NCBI RefSeq assembly: GCF_900162685.1
Contig: NZ_LT727828.1
Span: forward strand, 2,452,588-2,516,587
Reading direction: 5' to 3'
DNA from: Terribacillus halophilus
GTDB lineage: Bacteria > Bacillota > Bacilli > Bacillales > Amphibacillaceae
Length of the DNA stretch: 64,000 nucleotides
In this document: piece by piece, positions 27,164 through 35,335 of the stretch
Layout of the letters: every line of letters starts with the position of its first letter
Position numbering within the stretch: position 1 is the first letter of the stretch
Program-made: the position numbers and the translations under genes
Notes under the pieces: model-generated
Seen by the model: only the letters and a program-made list of their open reading frames with translations
Told to the model about the DNA's origin: nothing
The model's database searches: none

Positions 27164-27580
27164 TCAAAGTCTTTTAACTAGATAGTAATGCGTATGACCA
27201 GCAGGGTGATCTTCTAGCTTGCCGTAAACAGAATACCCGTGCTTTTCATAGAAATGCGGCGCTTGAAAACTAAAGCTATCCAGTTTTATCAATCTAGCTC
27301 CGTTTTGTCGAGCAAAGTCCTCCGCCTTCATTAAAAGCTTTGTACCATAACCGCTATGCCGTTTGGTTTCATCTACCCAAAGAAAATCAATGTGCAAATG
27401 ATGCCAGTAGAAGGTACAAGTAACTCCCCCTGTGATATCGCCATTTTCATCTTGTATGGTGAATTCAGCTGTTTCCTTTTTTGCACCTTTTTCTCCTGGC
27501 AGCTGCTGCATGTTGTAAGCAATTACTTTATTGCGAACAAAATCTCTTACCTCATCATTGCTCGTTTGTTTGATTTCCAC
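27164..27580 (-). CDS. GNAT-family N-acetyltransferase
   Basis: A 138-residue GNAT protein. GGVTCTFYWHHLHIDFLWVD is the central sheet, ETKRHSGYGTKLLMKAEDFA the acetyl-CoA loop and APHFYEKHGYSVYGKLED the C-terminal motif typical of YdaF/PhnO-like enzymes. The substrate is unknown. The GTG start at 27580 follows GGGGGAG. Its first 26 bases overlap the end of the preceding alpha/beta hydrolase gene in another frame. Confidence 0.87.
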   Translation of the reverse strand: MEIKQTSNDEVRDFVRNKVIAYNMQQLPGEKGAKKETAEFTIQDENGDITGGVTCTFYWHHLHIDFLWVDETKRHSGYGTKLLMKAEDFARQNGARLIKLDSFSFQAPHFYEKHGYSVYGKLEDHPAGHTHYYLVKRL

Positions 27581-28361
27581 TACTATCTCCCCCTACTTGC
27601 TGCAGATAGAAGCGCTCCGTTTCATCAAAGAGAATAGCTCTGTCTGCCACAGTTGCCCAGCCGTGATTTGCACCTGTTACAGTGACAAGCTCCGCTGACT
27701 CTGGATATACTTCCATATACTTCTCTGCATATCGAATAGGTGCGATTTTGTCTGCATCTCCATGGATGATCTTGACTAACCCTCGGTAATGCGCTGCCAT
27801 ACCATAGATATCCAACACCTTTACATCATCTAATAAGGCAGGGCCAAGTTTTCTGCCGCGGATATCCATATAGCCTTGCGTTGCAAACACATCAATAGAC
27901 TGTCCTTGAATGGTCCGCTGTTGCGTTATTTCATCGACAATGACAGCAGCTGGCGACCACAGGCAGATGGACTTAATCAGCTCTGGATGTGTACCGGCAG
28001 CCATACTGGCCACGACACTCCCCAAACTCATACCAAGCAGATGGAACTGTTTGTGGTCAACGTAAGATTGACCACAGCAAAAATGGATAAGCGCGTTTGC
28101 TTCTTCGATTTGCTTAGTGACTGTCATATCGAAGAAATCACCCTCACTCTCGCCATTGCCGCTGAAATCAAATCGGAATACAGCAAAACCACCTGCTTCC
28201 AACCTGTTTCCCATATTAACAAAGCTGTCCTGACTGCCCATCCGATTAGATCCAAAGCCATGCAGCATCAAAACCGCCGGAAAAGATCCAGTCCCTTCCG
28301 GTATGTGGACAGACCCGCGCAAAAGCGTCCCCTTATGCTGATATTCGAGCATCTTCTTCAT
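27555..28361 (-). CDS. Alpha/beta hydrolase (esterase/acylaminopeptidase type)
   Basis: A 268-residue alpha/beta hydrolase. VLMLHGFGSNR forms the oxyanion loop, GMSLGS the nucleophile elbow, HGDADKIAP carries the acid and NHGWATVAD the catalytic His. There is no signal peptide, so it should be cytoplasmic. The closest type is the feruloyl/cinnamoyl-esterase-like S9/DLH group; the substrate is unknown. It heads the minus-strand cluster 28361-25902, whose close spacing indicates an operon. Confidence 0.87.
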   Translation of the reverse strand: MKKMLEYQHKGTLLRGSVHIPEGTGSFPAVLMLHGFGSNRMGSQDSFVNMGNRLEAGGFAVFRFDFSGNGESEGDFFDMTVTKQIEEANALIHFCCGQSYVDHKQFHLLGMSLGSVVASMAAGTHPELIKSICLWSPAAVIVDEITQQRTIQGQSIDVFATQGYMDIRGRKLGPALLDDVKVLDIYGMAAHYRGLVKIIHGDADKIAPIRYAEKYMEVYPESAELVTVTGANHGWATVADRAILFDETERFYLQQVGGDSSGNQTNEQ

Positions 28362-28439
28362 GTATAAATCCCCTCCTTATTTTACCATTAATATATTGTA
28401 AGAAAGATAACCAAACAAATTTTTAGCATATGTAAAGCA

Positions 28440-28463
28440 AAAACCAGACATTTGTCTGGTTTT
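28440..28463 (-). terminator. Terminator after the GAF-STAS gene
   Basis: AAAACCAGACA pairs with TGTCTGGTTTT around two T residues. It overlaps the stop codon of the GAF-STAS gene, and a T run follows on the minus strand. Confidence 0.9.
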
Positions 28464-29328
28464 ATACGGTATCCCGCTTTTCTACTATTAAACCTATCTT
28501 GTTCAGGGCACGTTCCAGATTCGCCTCTATCATAATATCCTTCAGCTCCATTTGCAGAGATCGGGCTTTTAATGCTAAGTCTGGATGAAAGCCAGTCAAT
28601 ATAGGTGTTACACCGACAAGCTTCAGTAAAGTTGCTATCTTTAGCAGCGAATTGCTGACAACATGATCAATTTGCGAGATGCCAGATAGATCAATAACTA
28701 GATAATCCAAATTCAGATCCTGGCTTTTCTGCAATGCTAGCTGAATGATATTTTCCGCCCTGACATCATTTATAAAACCCATAACAGGCAAAACAGCTAC
28801 CCCGGATGTAATTGGTACAAATGGCGCCGAGAGATTTTTAATTTGCTGGTTAGCACTATCCAGCTCCAACACAAAAGTTAAAAGAGATGCCATTGTCTCG
28901 AATAAACGGACGTGTTCTTCTGTAAATGGAAACGACTTTTTATCCAGTCCGCAAATCGTACCGTAATTATCACCATTCTCATAATAAATAGGAATGCCAA
29001 TAAAGCTGCCGCCGCCCAAATGTTTCGCTACATCTAGTGATTGTGTCAGTTCGCTTTCTGCCAAGTCAGAAATTATCAATATCTCTTCTCCATGATCAAC
29101 ACTAAGTTTACATAACGTTTCATTATAAGGTAGTGTTTCTCCCTCTTGTAAAAGCTCTTCATTCTGATTGACAACTTTGACAATCTGATTTCGTGCATTG
29201 TCATTTTTGGCGATGAAAAGTGTATTGATCTTAACAAATTCACTTATCATATTCAGTACACCTTGAGCCGCTTCATCAAAATCATGAAATAACTTGACCC
29301 GCTTTGTCATTTCTGTAACTGTTTTCAT
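28462..29328 (-). CDS. GAF-STAS sensor protein (RsbR-like)
   Basis: A 288-residue protein with an N-terminal GAF domain (about 15-155; ETLCKLSVDHGEEILIISDL, then GSFIGIPIYYENGDNYGTIC) and a C-terminal STAS domain (about 165-285). The junction LSAPFVPITSGVAVLPVMGFI is the RsbR-family hallmark, so it resembles stressosome sensor subunits feeding sigma-B or another partner-switch pathway. The segment IDLSGISQIDHVVSNSL has His where RsbRA has its phosphorylated Thr, and the second Thr position is Lys, so canonical phospho-control looks absent. No kinase or phosphatase gene is adjacent. Confidence 0.86.
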   Translation of the reverse strand: MKTVTEMTKRVKLFHDFDEAAQGVLNMISEFVKINTLFIAKNDNARNQIVKVVNQNEELLQEGETLPYNETLCKLSVDHGEEILIISDLAESELTQSLDVAKHLGGGSFIGIPIYYENGDNYGTICGLDKKSFPFTEEHVRLFETMASLLTFVLELDSANQQIKNLSAPFVPITSGVAVLPVMGFINDVRAENIIQLALQKSQDLNLDYLVIDLSGISQIDHVVSNSLLKIATLLKLVGVTPILTGFHPDLALKARSLQMELKDIMIEANLERALNKIGLIVEKRDTV

Positions 29329-29425
29329 TATTTAAGTACCTTTCTCTCTAGTCATAATTCGAATATCAATCTTTTACCCTAGACCACTGCTATTAAAACG
29401 TATTTTTAAAAGACATTACAAAAAA

Positions 29426-29829
29426 GAGAGCGAGACAAAACAAGATTAATTCATCCTAAAAGCGAACGATAACTAGATCCGTACTTTTTAATGCAGTTCT
29501 CTAACGACTGCTACTTTCCAACTTTAGCTGTTATCGTCGGACAAGAATGGCTTTTGAAGTAGACACCGACAAGAAAATCGCTATCTTTTTCGAGGAGTCT
29601 ACGTACTCTGCCTACACGAGTAAAGATTTCCTATAACAAAAATCAGCGTAGAAAATACACGGAGACTCCCGCGGAAGGAGGCTCACCAGCCGCCCGCAGG
29701 AAAGCGGCGTGTATTTCCGAAGCGATGCTCTCATCTCGTTTCCAACGCAAAAAATCCAAACAATACTGCTTTTAATTGCAGTATTGTTTGGATTTTTATA
29801 TAGCTTAAACAGTTATGTCCCAGCCTCTT
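29426..29829 (+). repeat. Dispersed intergenic element, copy 2
   Basis: About 404 bp matching 13951-14385 with many identical blocks. The ends form an imperfect inverted repeat: GAGAGCGAGACAAAAC on the left and GTTATGTCCCAGCCTC on the right, the complement of GAGGCTGGGACATAAC. It keeps the full terminal hairpin and lacks the roughly 40 extra central bases of copy 1. It lies upstream of the GAF-STAS gene and downstream of a small membrane-protein gene. No transposase or meaningful reading frame is present. It resembles a MITE-like or structured RNA element. Confidence 0.85.
29754..29793. terminator. 16-bp terminator hairpin at the end of repeat copy 2
   Basis: ATCCAAACAATACTGC and GCAGTATTGTTTGGAT pair perfectly around TTTTAATT, with A and T runs outside. 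On the minus strand it would end transcripts of the 46-codon gene and the quinone oxidoreductase. Confidence 0.85.
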
Positions 29830-29834
29830 ATCGT

Positions 29835-29975
29835 TTAATTTGCTTGTTTATATGATTGTGTTAGCTTTTCTGGTTCGTTCGAGAACTTTTGCTCGTCCTG
29901 TTTGACCATTTTCATCCAAATTGCGAAACAGCCAATAACACATGCGATTGCAATGAATCCTAATAGGTAGATCAT
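29835..29975 (-). CDS. Small single-span membrane protein (46 aa)
   Basis: ATG at 29975 lies seven bases after AGGAGAGG. The product begins MIYLLGFIAIACVIGCFAIW, one membrane helix, and continues with a charged tail (KMVKQDEQKFSNEPEKLTQ). Its stop lies six bases from the end of repeat copy 2. No family is recognised. Strong ribosome site, hydrophobic helix and polar tail support a real gene; function is unknown. Confidence 0.68.
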   Translation of the reverse strand: MIYLLGFIAIACVIGCFAIWMKMVKQDEQKFSNEPEKLTQSYKQAN

Positions 29976-30096
29976 ATTTGCACCTCTCCTAAGCATTTGT
30001 CATGATTATGCCATGAGAACAAAGGAGAAGGAAACCCTTTGTGACGATGTTCACAAACCGTTCATATTCTAACTGACACAGTTTTGTCACATAGGT

Positions 30097-31095
30097 TTAA
30101 TCCGCAATGCGCACTAGATAGCGTCCGCGAGCTTGTCCTTTTAGTAATTGAGGTAATGTTTCCGGAAGCTCATCTAAGGTTACTTCATTTAACACAAAGC
30201 TTTCCATATCACCTGGTTTAAAAGCTGTGGCCATTTGCAGCCAAATCTTTTCACGAGTTGGCTTCGGACAATAAACAGAATCTATGCCAAGTAAATTGAT
30301 TCCGCGCAAAATGAACGGAATAACAGATGTTGGTACACTTGTTCCAGCTGTCAAGCCGCTAACTGCAGCCGATCCATTGTACTTTAGCTGTGTCAGCAAG
30401 GAAGCAAGTGGCTCTCCGCCAACAGGATCAACCGCAGCTGCCCATCTTTGACTGGCAATCTGCTTCACCTCTCCATCATAAACTTCATCACGAGAGATCA
30501 CTCGTGTAGCACCAAGTTCCTTCAGATATTCTGCTTCTTCCGCTTTACCTGTGCTAGCTTCCACTTCAAAGCCCAGTTTGTTCAATATCGCTACAGCAAA
30601 GCTGCCCACTCCGCCAGTTGCACCTGTTACGAGAACAGGTCCATTGTCTTTATCTAATCCATTTTCCAATAAACGCTGAACAGAGAGTCCTGCAGTGAAT
30701 CCTGCTGTACCAATAATCATTGCTTCTCTTGTTGTCATTCCTTCAGGCAGCGCTACAATATACTCGGCTGGTACACGAGCGAATTCACTATATCCGCCAT
30801 GCCGGCTCACACCTATTTCATAACTTGTCGCAATAACATGGTCACCAGGCTGAAAGCGTTCATCCTCAGAAGAAACTACTTCCCCGGACATATCAATCCC
30901 TGGTACCATCGGATAATTTTTCACAATATTGCCATTCGCTATAGAAGCTAAACTATCTTTGTAGTTAACTCCGGAATAGTGAACCTTAATTAGTACTTCG
31001 CCTTCTGGTAAATCATCCACTGTAAGATTCTCCACCTGAACCGAAACGTCATCTGCTTGTTTATCTGCTACTAGTGCTTTAAAAGTGTCTGTCAT
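30097..31095 (-). CDS. YhdH/AcuI-type NADPH:quinone oxidoreductase / acrylyl-CoA reductase
   Basis: A 332-residue zinc-independent medium-chain reductase. HYSGVNYKDSLASIANGNIV and YPMVPGIDMSGEVVSS near the N-terminus and the Rossmann motif VTGATGGVGSFAVAIL near 150 are characteristic. No structural or catalytic zinc ligands are seen. Members reduce acrylyl-CoA or quinones with NADPH. The start follows AGGAGG with nine bases between. It is probably followed by the small membrane-protein gene in the same transcript. Confidence 0.9.
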   Translation of the reverse strand: MTDTFKALVADKQADDVSVQVENLTVDDLPEGEVLIKVHYSGVNYKDSLASIANGNIVKNYPMVPGIDMSGEVVSSEDERFQPGDHVIATSYEIGVSRHGGYSEFARVPAEYIVALPEGMTTREAMIIGTAGFTAGLSVQRLLENGLDKDNGPVLVTGATGGVGSFAVAILNKLGFEVEASTGKAEEAEYLKELGATRVISRDEVYDGEVKQIASQRWAAAVDPVGGEPLASLLTQLKYNGSAAVSGLTAGTSVPTSVIPFILRGINLLGIDSVYCPKPTREKIWLQMATAFKPGDMESFVLNEVTLDELPETLPQLLKGQARGRYLVRIAD

Positions 31096-31302
31096 TTTGC
31101 ATTACCTCCTGCTACTCATACTAGTTCTTTTCCCCATCAGATACAATTTATGTGCACATTGTACGATACTTTGCTACTTTTCCCTTTTCGGCTCCCAGAT
31201 ATTCTATTAAAAATCTTGTCAAGTAATATAGTAAGTCATCTGCTAGTATGATATAATCTCGTGGTTCATCAGTGAAAAAACAACTTAGAAGGGGGTTATC
31301 AG

Positions 31303-32151
31303 ATGAAACAAGTAAAACAGCGATTTCTCCGAGACCTGGTATTCCTCATTGCTGGTTCATTCATATTTTCTTTAGCAGTAAACGTATTTGCCATTCCCAG
31401 TGAATTGGGTGAAGGCGGCGTAACGGGTGTAACAATTATTTTGTTCTATGCACTTGGCTGGGCTCCGAGTATTGTGAATCTCATTATTAACGGTTTTCTC
31501 ATTATTATAGGATATCGTTTTTTGGATAAACAGACTATTTACTATACAATTATCGTCATTATTTTAAATTCTTTTTTCTTACATCTAACAGAAAGCTGGC
31601 GAATTGCTTCTGACCAAGTACTAGTTAACGCTGTATTTGGCGGCTTATTTGCCGGAGTCGGCATTGGCTTAGTATTAAAAGTAGGCGGCACAACAGCTGG
31701 AACAGCTATTCTAGCGCGACTTGCGAATAAGTATCTAGATTGGAACACAAGCTTTGCTTTGCTGTTCTTTGACTTAATCGTCGTAGCAGCATCGTGGTTT
31801 ATCATTGGTACTGAAAAACTGCTGATCACCGTTATTATGCTTTATATTGCTACCAAGGTGATGGAATTTGTTATCGAAGGCTTAAACCCAAAGAAAGCTG
31901 TCTTTATCATTTCGAATCAAAAAGACACCATAGCCCAGTCGATTTCAACTCAGCTTGACCGCGGTGTTACCTTACTAGAAGGACGCGGCTATTATACGCA
32001 GAATCAAAAAGAAATCTTGTATGTTGTAATTAATAAACAAGAATTGCTTCCATTAAAACGAATTGTTCGTACGATAGATTCCTCCGCTTTCATCACGCTA
32101 TATGATGTACGCGATGTATTTGGTGAAGGATTTATGGATATTTCAAAATAA
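31303..32151 (+). CDS. YitT/DUF2179 family membrane protein
   Basis: A 282-residue protein with five or six membrane helices in residues 10-185 (LVFLIAGSFIFSLAVNVFAI and VGGTTAGTAILARLANKY among them) and a C-terminal cytoplasmic DUF2179 domain (about 195-280: VFIISNQKDTIAQSI, GYYTQNQKEILYVVINKQEL). Function is unknown; the soluble domain is thought to sense a small ligand. Promoter: an extended TGATATAAT element near 31249. The start follows GGGGG. Confidence 0.88.
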   Translation: MKQVKQRFLRDLVFLIAGSFIFSLAVNVFAIPSELGEGGVTGVTIILFYALGWAPSIVNLIINGFLIIIGYRFLDKQTIYYTIIVIILNSFFLHLTESWRIASDQVLVNAVFGGLFAGVGIGLVLKVGGTTAGTAILARLANKYLDWNTSFALLFFDLIVVAASWFIIGTEKLLITVIMLYIATKVMEFVIEGLNPKKAVFIISNQKDTIAQSISTQLDRGVTLLEGRGYYTQNQKEILYVVINKQELLPLKRIVRTIDSSAFITLYDVRDVFGEGFMDISK

Positions 32152-32154
32152 CAG

Positions 32155-32195
32155 CAAAAGCGTACCCATCTCCTGCTTGGTGCGCTTTTTGCTTT
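32155..32195 (+). terminator. Terminator after the YitT-family gene
   Basis: AAAAGCGTACC pairs with GGTGCGCTTTT (one wobble), followed by T-rich sequence. Confidence 0.8.
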
Positions 32196-32334
32196 TTTTA
32201 TTGCATTGCAGTCAAAATACTGTGACTATCGATAAAATTACCTAATGAAAGGTAAAACTGGCATTCACCATATAGACAATTTATAATAGTACTTGACGTT
32301 TAAAATTAATTACACAAAAAGGAGTTCGGAGCCA

Positions 32335-33345
32335 TTGGAGAAGATGAACATTGGTGGCCTTCAATTCGGTTGGGAACTGGATAAGGGTAGGTTCACTTAC
32401 GAGAACGAAGATGCAGTACTTTTTTGGATCTCCAGTGCCATGCGGGCATTTTTTGATACCATAGAAGAAATTTCTGGAAAAGAGGCATCTAACCTTGTTT
32501 TCGAAACAACCGGTTACCGCCAGGGCGTTGTAGTCGGCGAGTACTTTCAAAACAAGCCGGATGTTGGATTGCATGAAGCTGCTGAATTAATTACGAATAC
32601 ATATGCTTCTGCCGGCTGGGGCAAGACAGCCATTAAAGATCTTGATCCGGAGAAATTCACCTTAACAGCTGAGCTGATTGACAGCTGGGAACATAAGTTA
32701 AATGTTTCGCAAGGCAAAACAGAAGGCGGCTCCTTCCTGCCTGCCCATTATGCCGGTATTTTCAGCGGGATGTTCGGAACAAATATATGGTACAAAGTGG
32801 AACGGTATCAACTGGAAGGTTACGAAAGCACAATCATCCGTTACTTCCCTTCCGATATTACTGTCACAGAGAATATCCATCAGTTGTCCCGAAGAAAAGA
32901 GCAAGACCAAATTGTGGAGCTAGAGGCAATTGTAGAAGATAAAACACGGGAACTGAAGAAGCTCGTCCGTGACTTATCCTCACCGATTATTCCTGTCCTT
33001 GATCACGTTGTCGTCGTTCCTTTAATCGGAACATATGATGAAGAACGATCCGAAGAGCTGCTATTCAAAACGCTGGAAAACTTACCAGCATACAAAGCCA
33101 ATTATCTTTTGCTTGATTTAACAGGGCTTGATAATGATATTAGCAAGTATACGGCAAACTTAATTAGCAAAGTAGGCTCGGCAGCTTCCATGATTGGAAC
33201 GAAAACCTTGCTAGTCGGCATCTCGCCAGAACTTGGCATGGAAATTACCAGCTCCGGAATTTCGCTAGATGCTTTTGATTGTTTCCAAACATTGCAGCAT
33301 GGTATTCATTATGCTTTAGGACAAATGGGCAAAAAAATTATGTAA
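32335..33345 (+). CDS. V4R-like sensor plus STAS protein (RsbR-like)
   Basis: About 336 residues from TTG 32335, ten bases after AAGGAG; the ATG at 32344 is an alternative. The N-terminal half resembles a V4R/XylR-N small-molecule sensor, with HYAGIFSGMFGTNIWYKVER before a helical linker (HQLSRRKEQDQIVELEAIVE). The C-terminal STAS domain starts with LSSPIIPVLDHVVVVPLIGT, typical of RsbR proteins. LDLTGLDNDISKYTANLI has Ser at the first phospho-Thr position, and GISPELGME has Glu at the second. It may be a stressosome-type input protein; the ligand is unknown. Confidence 0.8.
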   Translation: MEKMNIGGLQFGWELDKGRFTYENEDAVLFWISSAMRAFFDTIEEISGKEASNLVFETTGYRQGVVVGEYFQNKPDVGLHEAAELITNTYASAGWGKTAIKDLDPEKFTLTAELIDSWEHKLNVSQGKTEGGSFLPAHYAGIFSGMFGTNIWYKVERYQLEGYESTIIRYFPSDITVTENIHQLSRRKEQDQIVELEAIVEDKTRELKKLVRDLSSPIIPVLDHVVVVPLIGTYDEERSEELLFKTLENLPAYKANYLLLDLTGLDNDISKYTANLISKVGSAASMIGTKTLLVGISPELGMEITSSGISLDAFDCFQTLQHGIHYALGQMGKKIM

Positions 33346-33350
33346 GCACT

Positions 33351-33378
33351 AACCCTATCACATCGATGTGATAGGGTT
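33351..33378. terminator. 28-nt perfect palindrome between convergent genes
   Basis: AACCCTATCACATC is followed directly by GATGTGATAGGGTT, a 14-bp stem with no unpaired bases. It overlaps the acetyltransferase stop codon. T tracts are short, so it may act as a terminator or transcript-end stabiliser. Confidence 0.65.
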
Positions 33379-33844
33379 ATCTTGTATGTAAGACCATTTT
33401 AACGAACGGAAACACATTGCCGTTTGTAGACTGATCAAAATGCGCTGTCTCTTGAAATCCGATTCTCTTATATAAAGTTATTGCCCGTTGATTGAATGTC
33501 GCTACTGCAAGTGTAATATGATCAGGTCTGTATGTTTCTCGAATAGTTTCCACCAAGAAAGAAACAAATGCATATCCAAGACCTTTTCCCGTAAGATCAG
33601 GCCGCATACCAAATCCAATTTCGGCTATGTTGTTTTCCATCATTACTTCGGCAAACCCAACAAGCTCTTCTTCTTGCTTCACAGCAAATACCTTGTCTTT
33701 CCGCGCTTCTGGATCTAAAAATAACGCTAAATCTTCTTCATCTTGATCCAAGTTATAGAAACGATACACATCGTCATACTTCCACTCCGCTGCAATATAT
33801 TCTGCCTCACTCTGTGTCATCGGTATCATTTGGTACATTGTCAT
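33377..33844 (-). CDS. GNAT-family N-acetyltransferase
   Basis: A 155-residue GNAT enzyme with FAVKQEEELVGFAEVMMENN, IGFGMRPDLTGKGLGYAFVS (acetyl-CoA loop) and VATFNQRAITLYKRIGF. The pattern resembles RimI/YkkB-like acetyltransferases. The ATG at 33844 follows AAGGAG and overlaps the stop of the upstream 53-codon membrane-protein gene (ATGA), so the two are translationally coupled. The substrate is unknown. Confidence 0.86.
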   Translation of the reverse strand: MTMYQMIPMTQSEAEYIAAEWKYDDVYRFYNLDQDEEDLALFLDPEARKDKVFAVKQEEELVGFAEVMMENNIAEIGFGMRPDLTGKGLGYAFVSFLVETIRETYRPDHITLAVATFNQRAITLYKRIGFQETAHFDQSTNGNVFPFVKMVLHTR

Positions 33845-34002
33845 TTCTGCCGCTCCTTCTCTGCTTGCCATACTTTTATCATCTGTTGCTGCCTTCTCCG
33901 ATTGAATAGCTTAAATATAAAATAAACACTAATTACTGCGCTTATTAAAGCTAGGACAATAAGCGCCAAGATTGCTACGGTATATAAAGATACAATCGTC
34001 AT
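33841..34002 (-). CDS. Small single-span membrane protein (53 aa)
   Basis: ATG at 34002 follows AAGGAG with a five- to six-base spacer. The protein has one long hydrophobic helix at about 8-32 (VAILALIVLALISAVISVYF) and a basic, amphipathic tail (FNRRRQQQMIKVWQAEKERQ). Its TGA overlaps the ATG of the acetyltransferase. This coupling suggests that the two act together or need matched expression. No family is recognised. Confidence 0.65.
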   Translation of the reverse strand: MTIVSLYTVAILALIVLALISAVISVYFIFKLFNRRRQQQMIKVWQAEKERQK

Positions 34003-34195
34003 ATATTTCTCCTTCTGTCCTTACCAAAGTTAATTTCATTATAGATTGAAATCCATATCTACACTAGCGAATAATATGGAGGGAAAATTCAATCATTCTT
34101 GGACCCATAAAACTTGCTTAGGTGCACGTTTCTATTCTTTTATATTCCGTAAGACTTGCCGCTCTCGGTCATTAATGACAAGCTGTGCAACAAAA

Positions 34196-34217
34196 AATCC
34201 CGGCATCAGCCGGGATT
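34196..34217 (-). terminator. Terminator after the 94-aa membrane protein gene
   Basis: AATCCCGGC and GCCGGGATT pair around a four-base loop, with six T residues following on the minus strand. Confidence 0.9.
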
Positions 34218-34220
34218 CTC

Positions 34221-34505
34221 TCATTTATTCGCTTTTTCTTCTGCTCGTTTAATATCTTCTTCTGTTGGCGTAAGCGTGTTTGCAACCCATTCTTCTTTGT
34301 ACGCGTGGTCAAGTGCAGTCAAGCCTCTTTCCTCTCGCTCAAACTCTGCTTCCGGGCTCGGCATCTTGTCTTCGCGTTCTTTGTCTTGAAGGTTTGACCC
34401 AGTTACCTTGGGCTCCTCTTTCTTCTTTTTCAAATAAGAAAAGGTACCTGCTGCGGCTAATGCGACGGTTCCACCTGCTATCAATCCAATATTTGATTTC
34501 TTCAT
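34221..34505 (-). CDS. Hypothetical membrane-anchored protein (94 aa)
   Basis: A short N-terminal helix (IGLIAGGTVALAAAGTFSYL) is followed by a Lys/Glu-rich soluble region to the C-terminus (KKKKEEPK, then EAEFEREERG, ALDHAYKEEWVANTLTPTEE). Probably membrane-anchored with a cytoplasmic charged tail. I recognise no family. The start follows GGGAAG. Monocistronic, with its own terminator. Confidence 0.72.
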   Translation of the reverse strand: MKKSNIGLIAGGTVALAAAGTFSYLKKKKEEPKVTGSNLQDKEREDKMPSPEAEFEREERGLTALDHAYKEEWVANTLTPTEEDIKRAEEKANK

Positions 34506-34587
34506 TTGTTACTTCCCTCCACTCATTTGTGTTTCAGTAACGTTCTCTAAAGTATATATTCCTTATCTGCGCTTACTTTAAACTACT

Positions 34588-35166
34588 TTAAGCTTCTTGC
34601 TTTAACTCGAATTCTACTAGGTTTTCCCCAAGTACACTGAGAGTTATATGATTATCACTCATATTGATATAGCCGTATTTCGAACTAGAGGTGTCGGTAA
34701 TACTCTGCCTTAAATTCCCAGGCACTTTCCGTTCTCCGTTTTTATAACATGTATAAATATGATCAATGGTAACGTCCGAAATATGCAAAATATTCTTCAA
34801 GTAATAGACTGCTACCGTGTTAAATTTAATATTTGAATTGACTTCATAGCGCTCAAGGAAATCACGGAATGGCTCTACACCGCTTTTACCAAGCAAGTCT
34901 AAATCCTTTACCATGCTATAGGAGTCCTTGTTGCGGCGAATAGGACGCTTCTTAATTGGCTGGACACGATTGGAGTCAACTACCGAAATATGCTGCATCG
35001 GCTCTGGCTCTGGTTCTTCCATAGTCGCAGCTTCGTAGGTTTGATCACCAAGATAGCTTTTGACCATAATATCGAAAACTTTTCCTTGCAGATTCTCCGG
35101 GAACTTTTGAATCACTGTCGAAATACGTTCCATTTCCGCTACTAATTCTTCATAAGACGTCGTCAT
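34588..35166 (-). CDS. Hypothetical protein with possible C-terminal winged-helix region
   Basis: A 192-residue protein starting at the ATG at 35166, which follows GGAGGGG; the frame extends upstream without a better start. The N-terminal 40 residues are helical (EELVAEMERISTVIQKFP). Then comes a Glu/Pro-rich, disordered linker and a basic patch (VQPIKKRPIRRNKDS). The C-terminal ~90 residues (LLGKSGVEPFRDFLERYEVN, then VAVYYLKNILHISDVTIDHI) look like a helical HTH-type domain. Not recognised. It follows the PTS gene by 169 bp on the same strand. Confidence 0.65.
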   Translation of the reverse strand: MTTSYEELVAEMERISTVIQKFPENLQGKVFDIMVKSYLGDQTYEAATMEEPEPEPMQHISVVDSNRVQPIKKRPIRRNKDSYSMVKDLDLLGKSGVEPFRDFLERYEVNSNIKFNTVAVYYLKNILHISDVTIDHIYTCYKNGERKVPGNLRQSITDTSSSKYGYINMSDNHITLSVLGENLVEFELKQEA

Positions 35167-35335
35167 GATTCCCCTCCTATAGCCTTTTTTTATTTCTTTC
35201 TCGATGACAGACAGAATTTCCTGCATGAATTTCAATTTTTCTATATTGAAAGATAACTTTAAATAACTTTCCACAATCCTTCTCTTTTCACACTTCTTCA
35301 GATTTATGTTGCTTCTATGTAGAAGAAAGAGCAAA

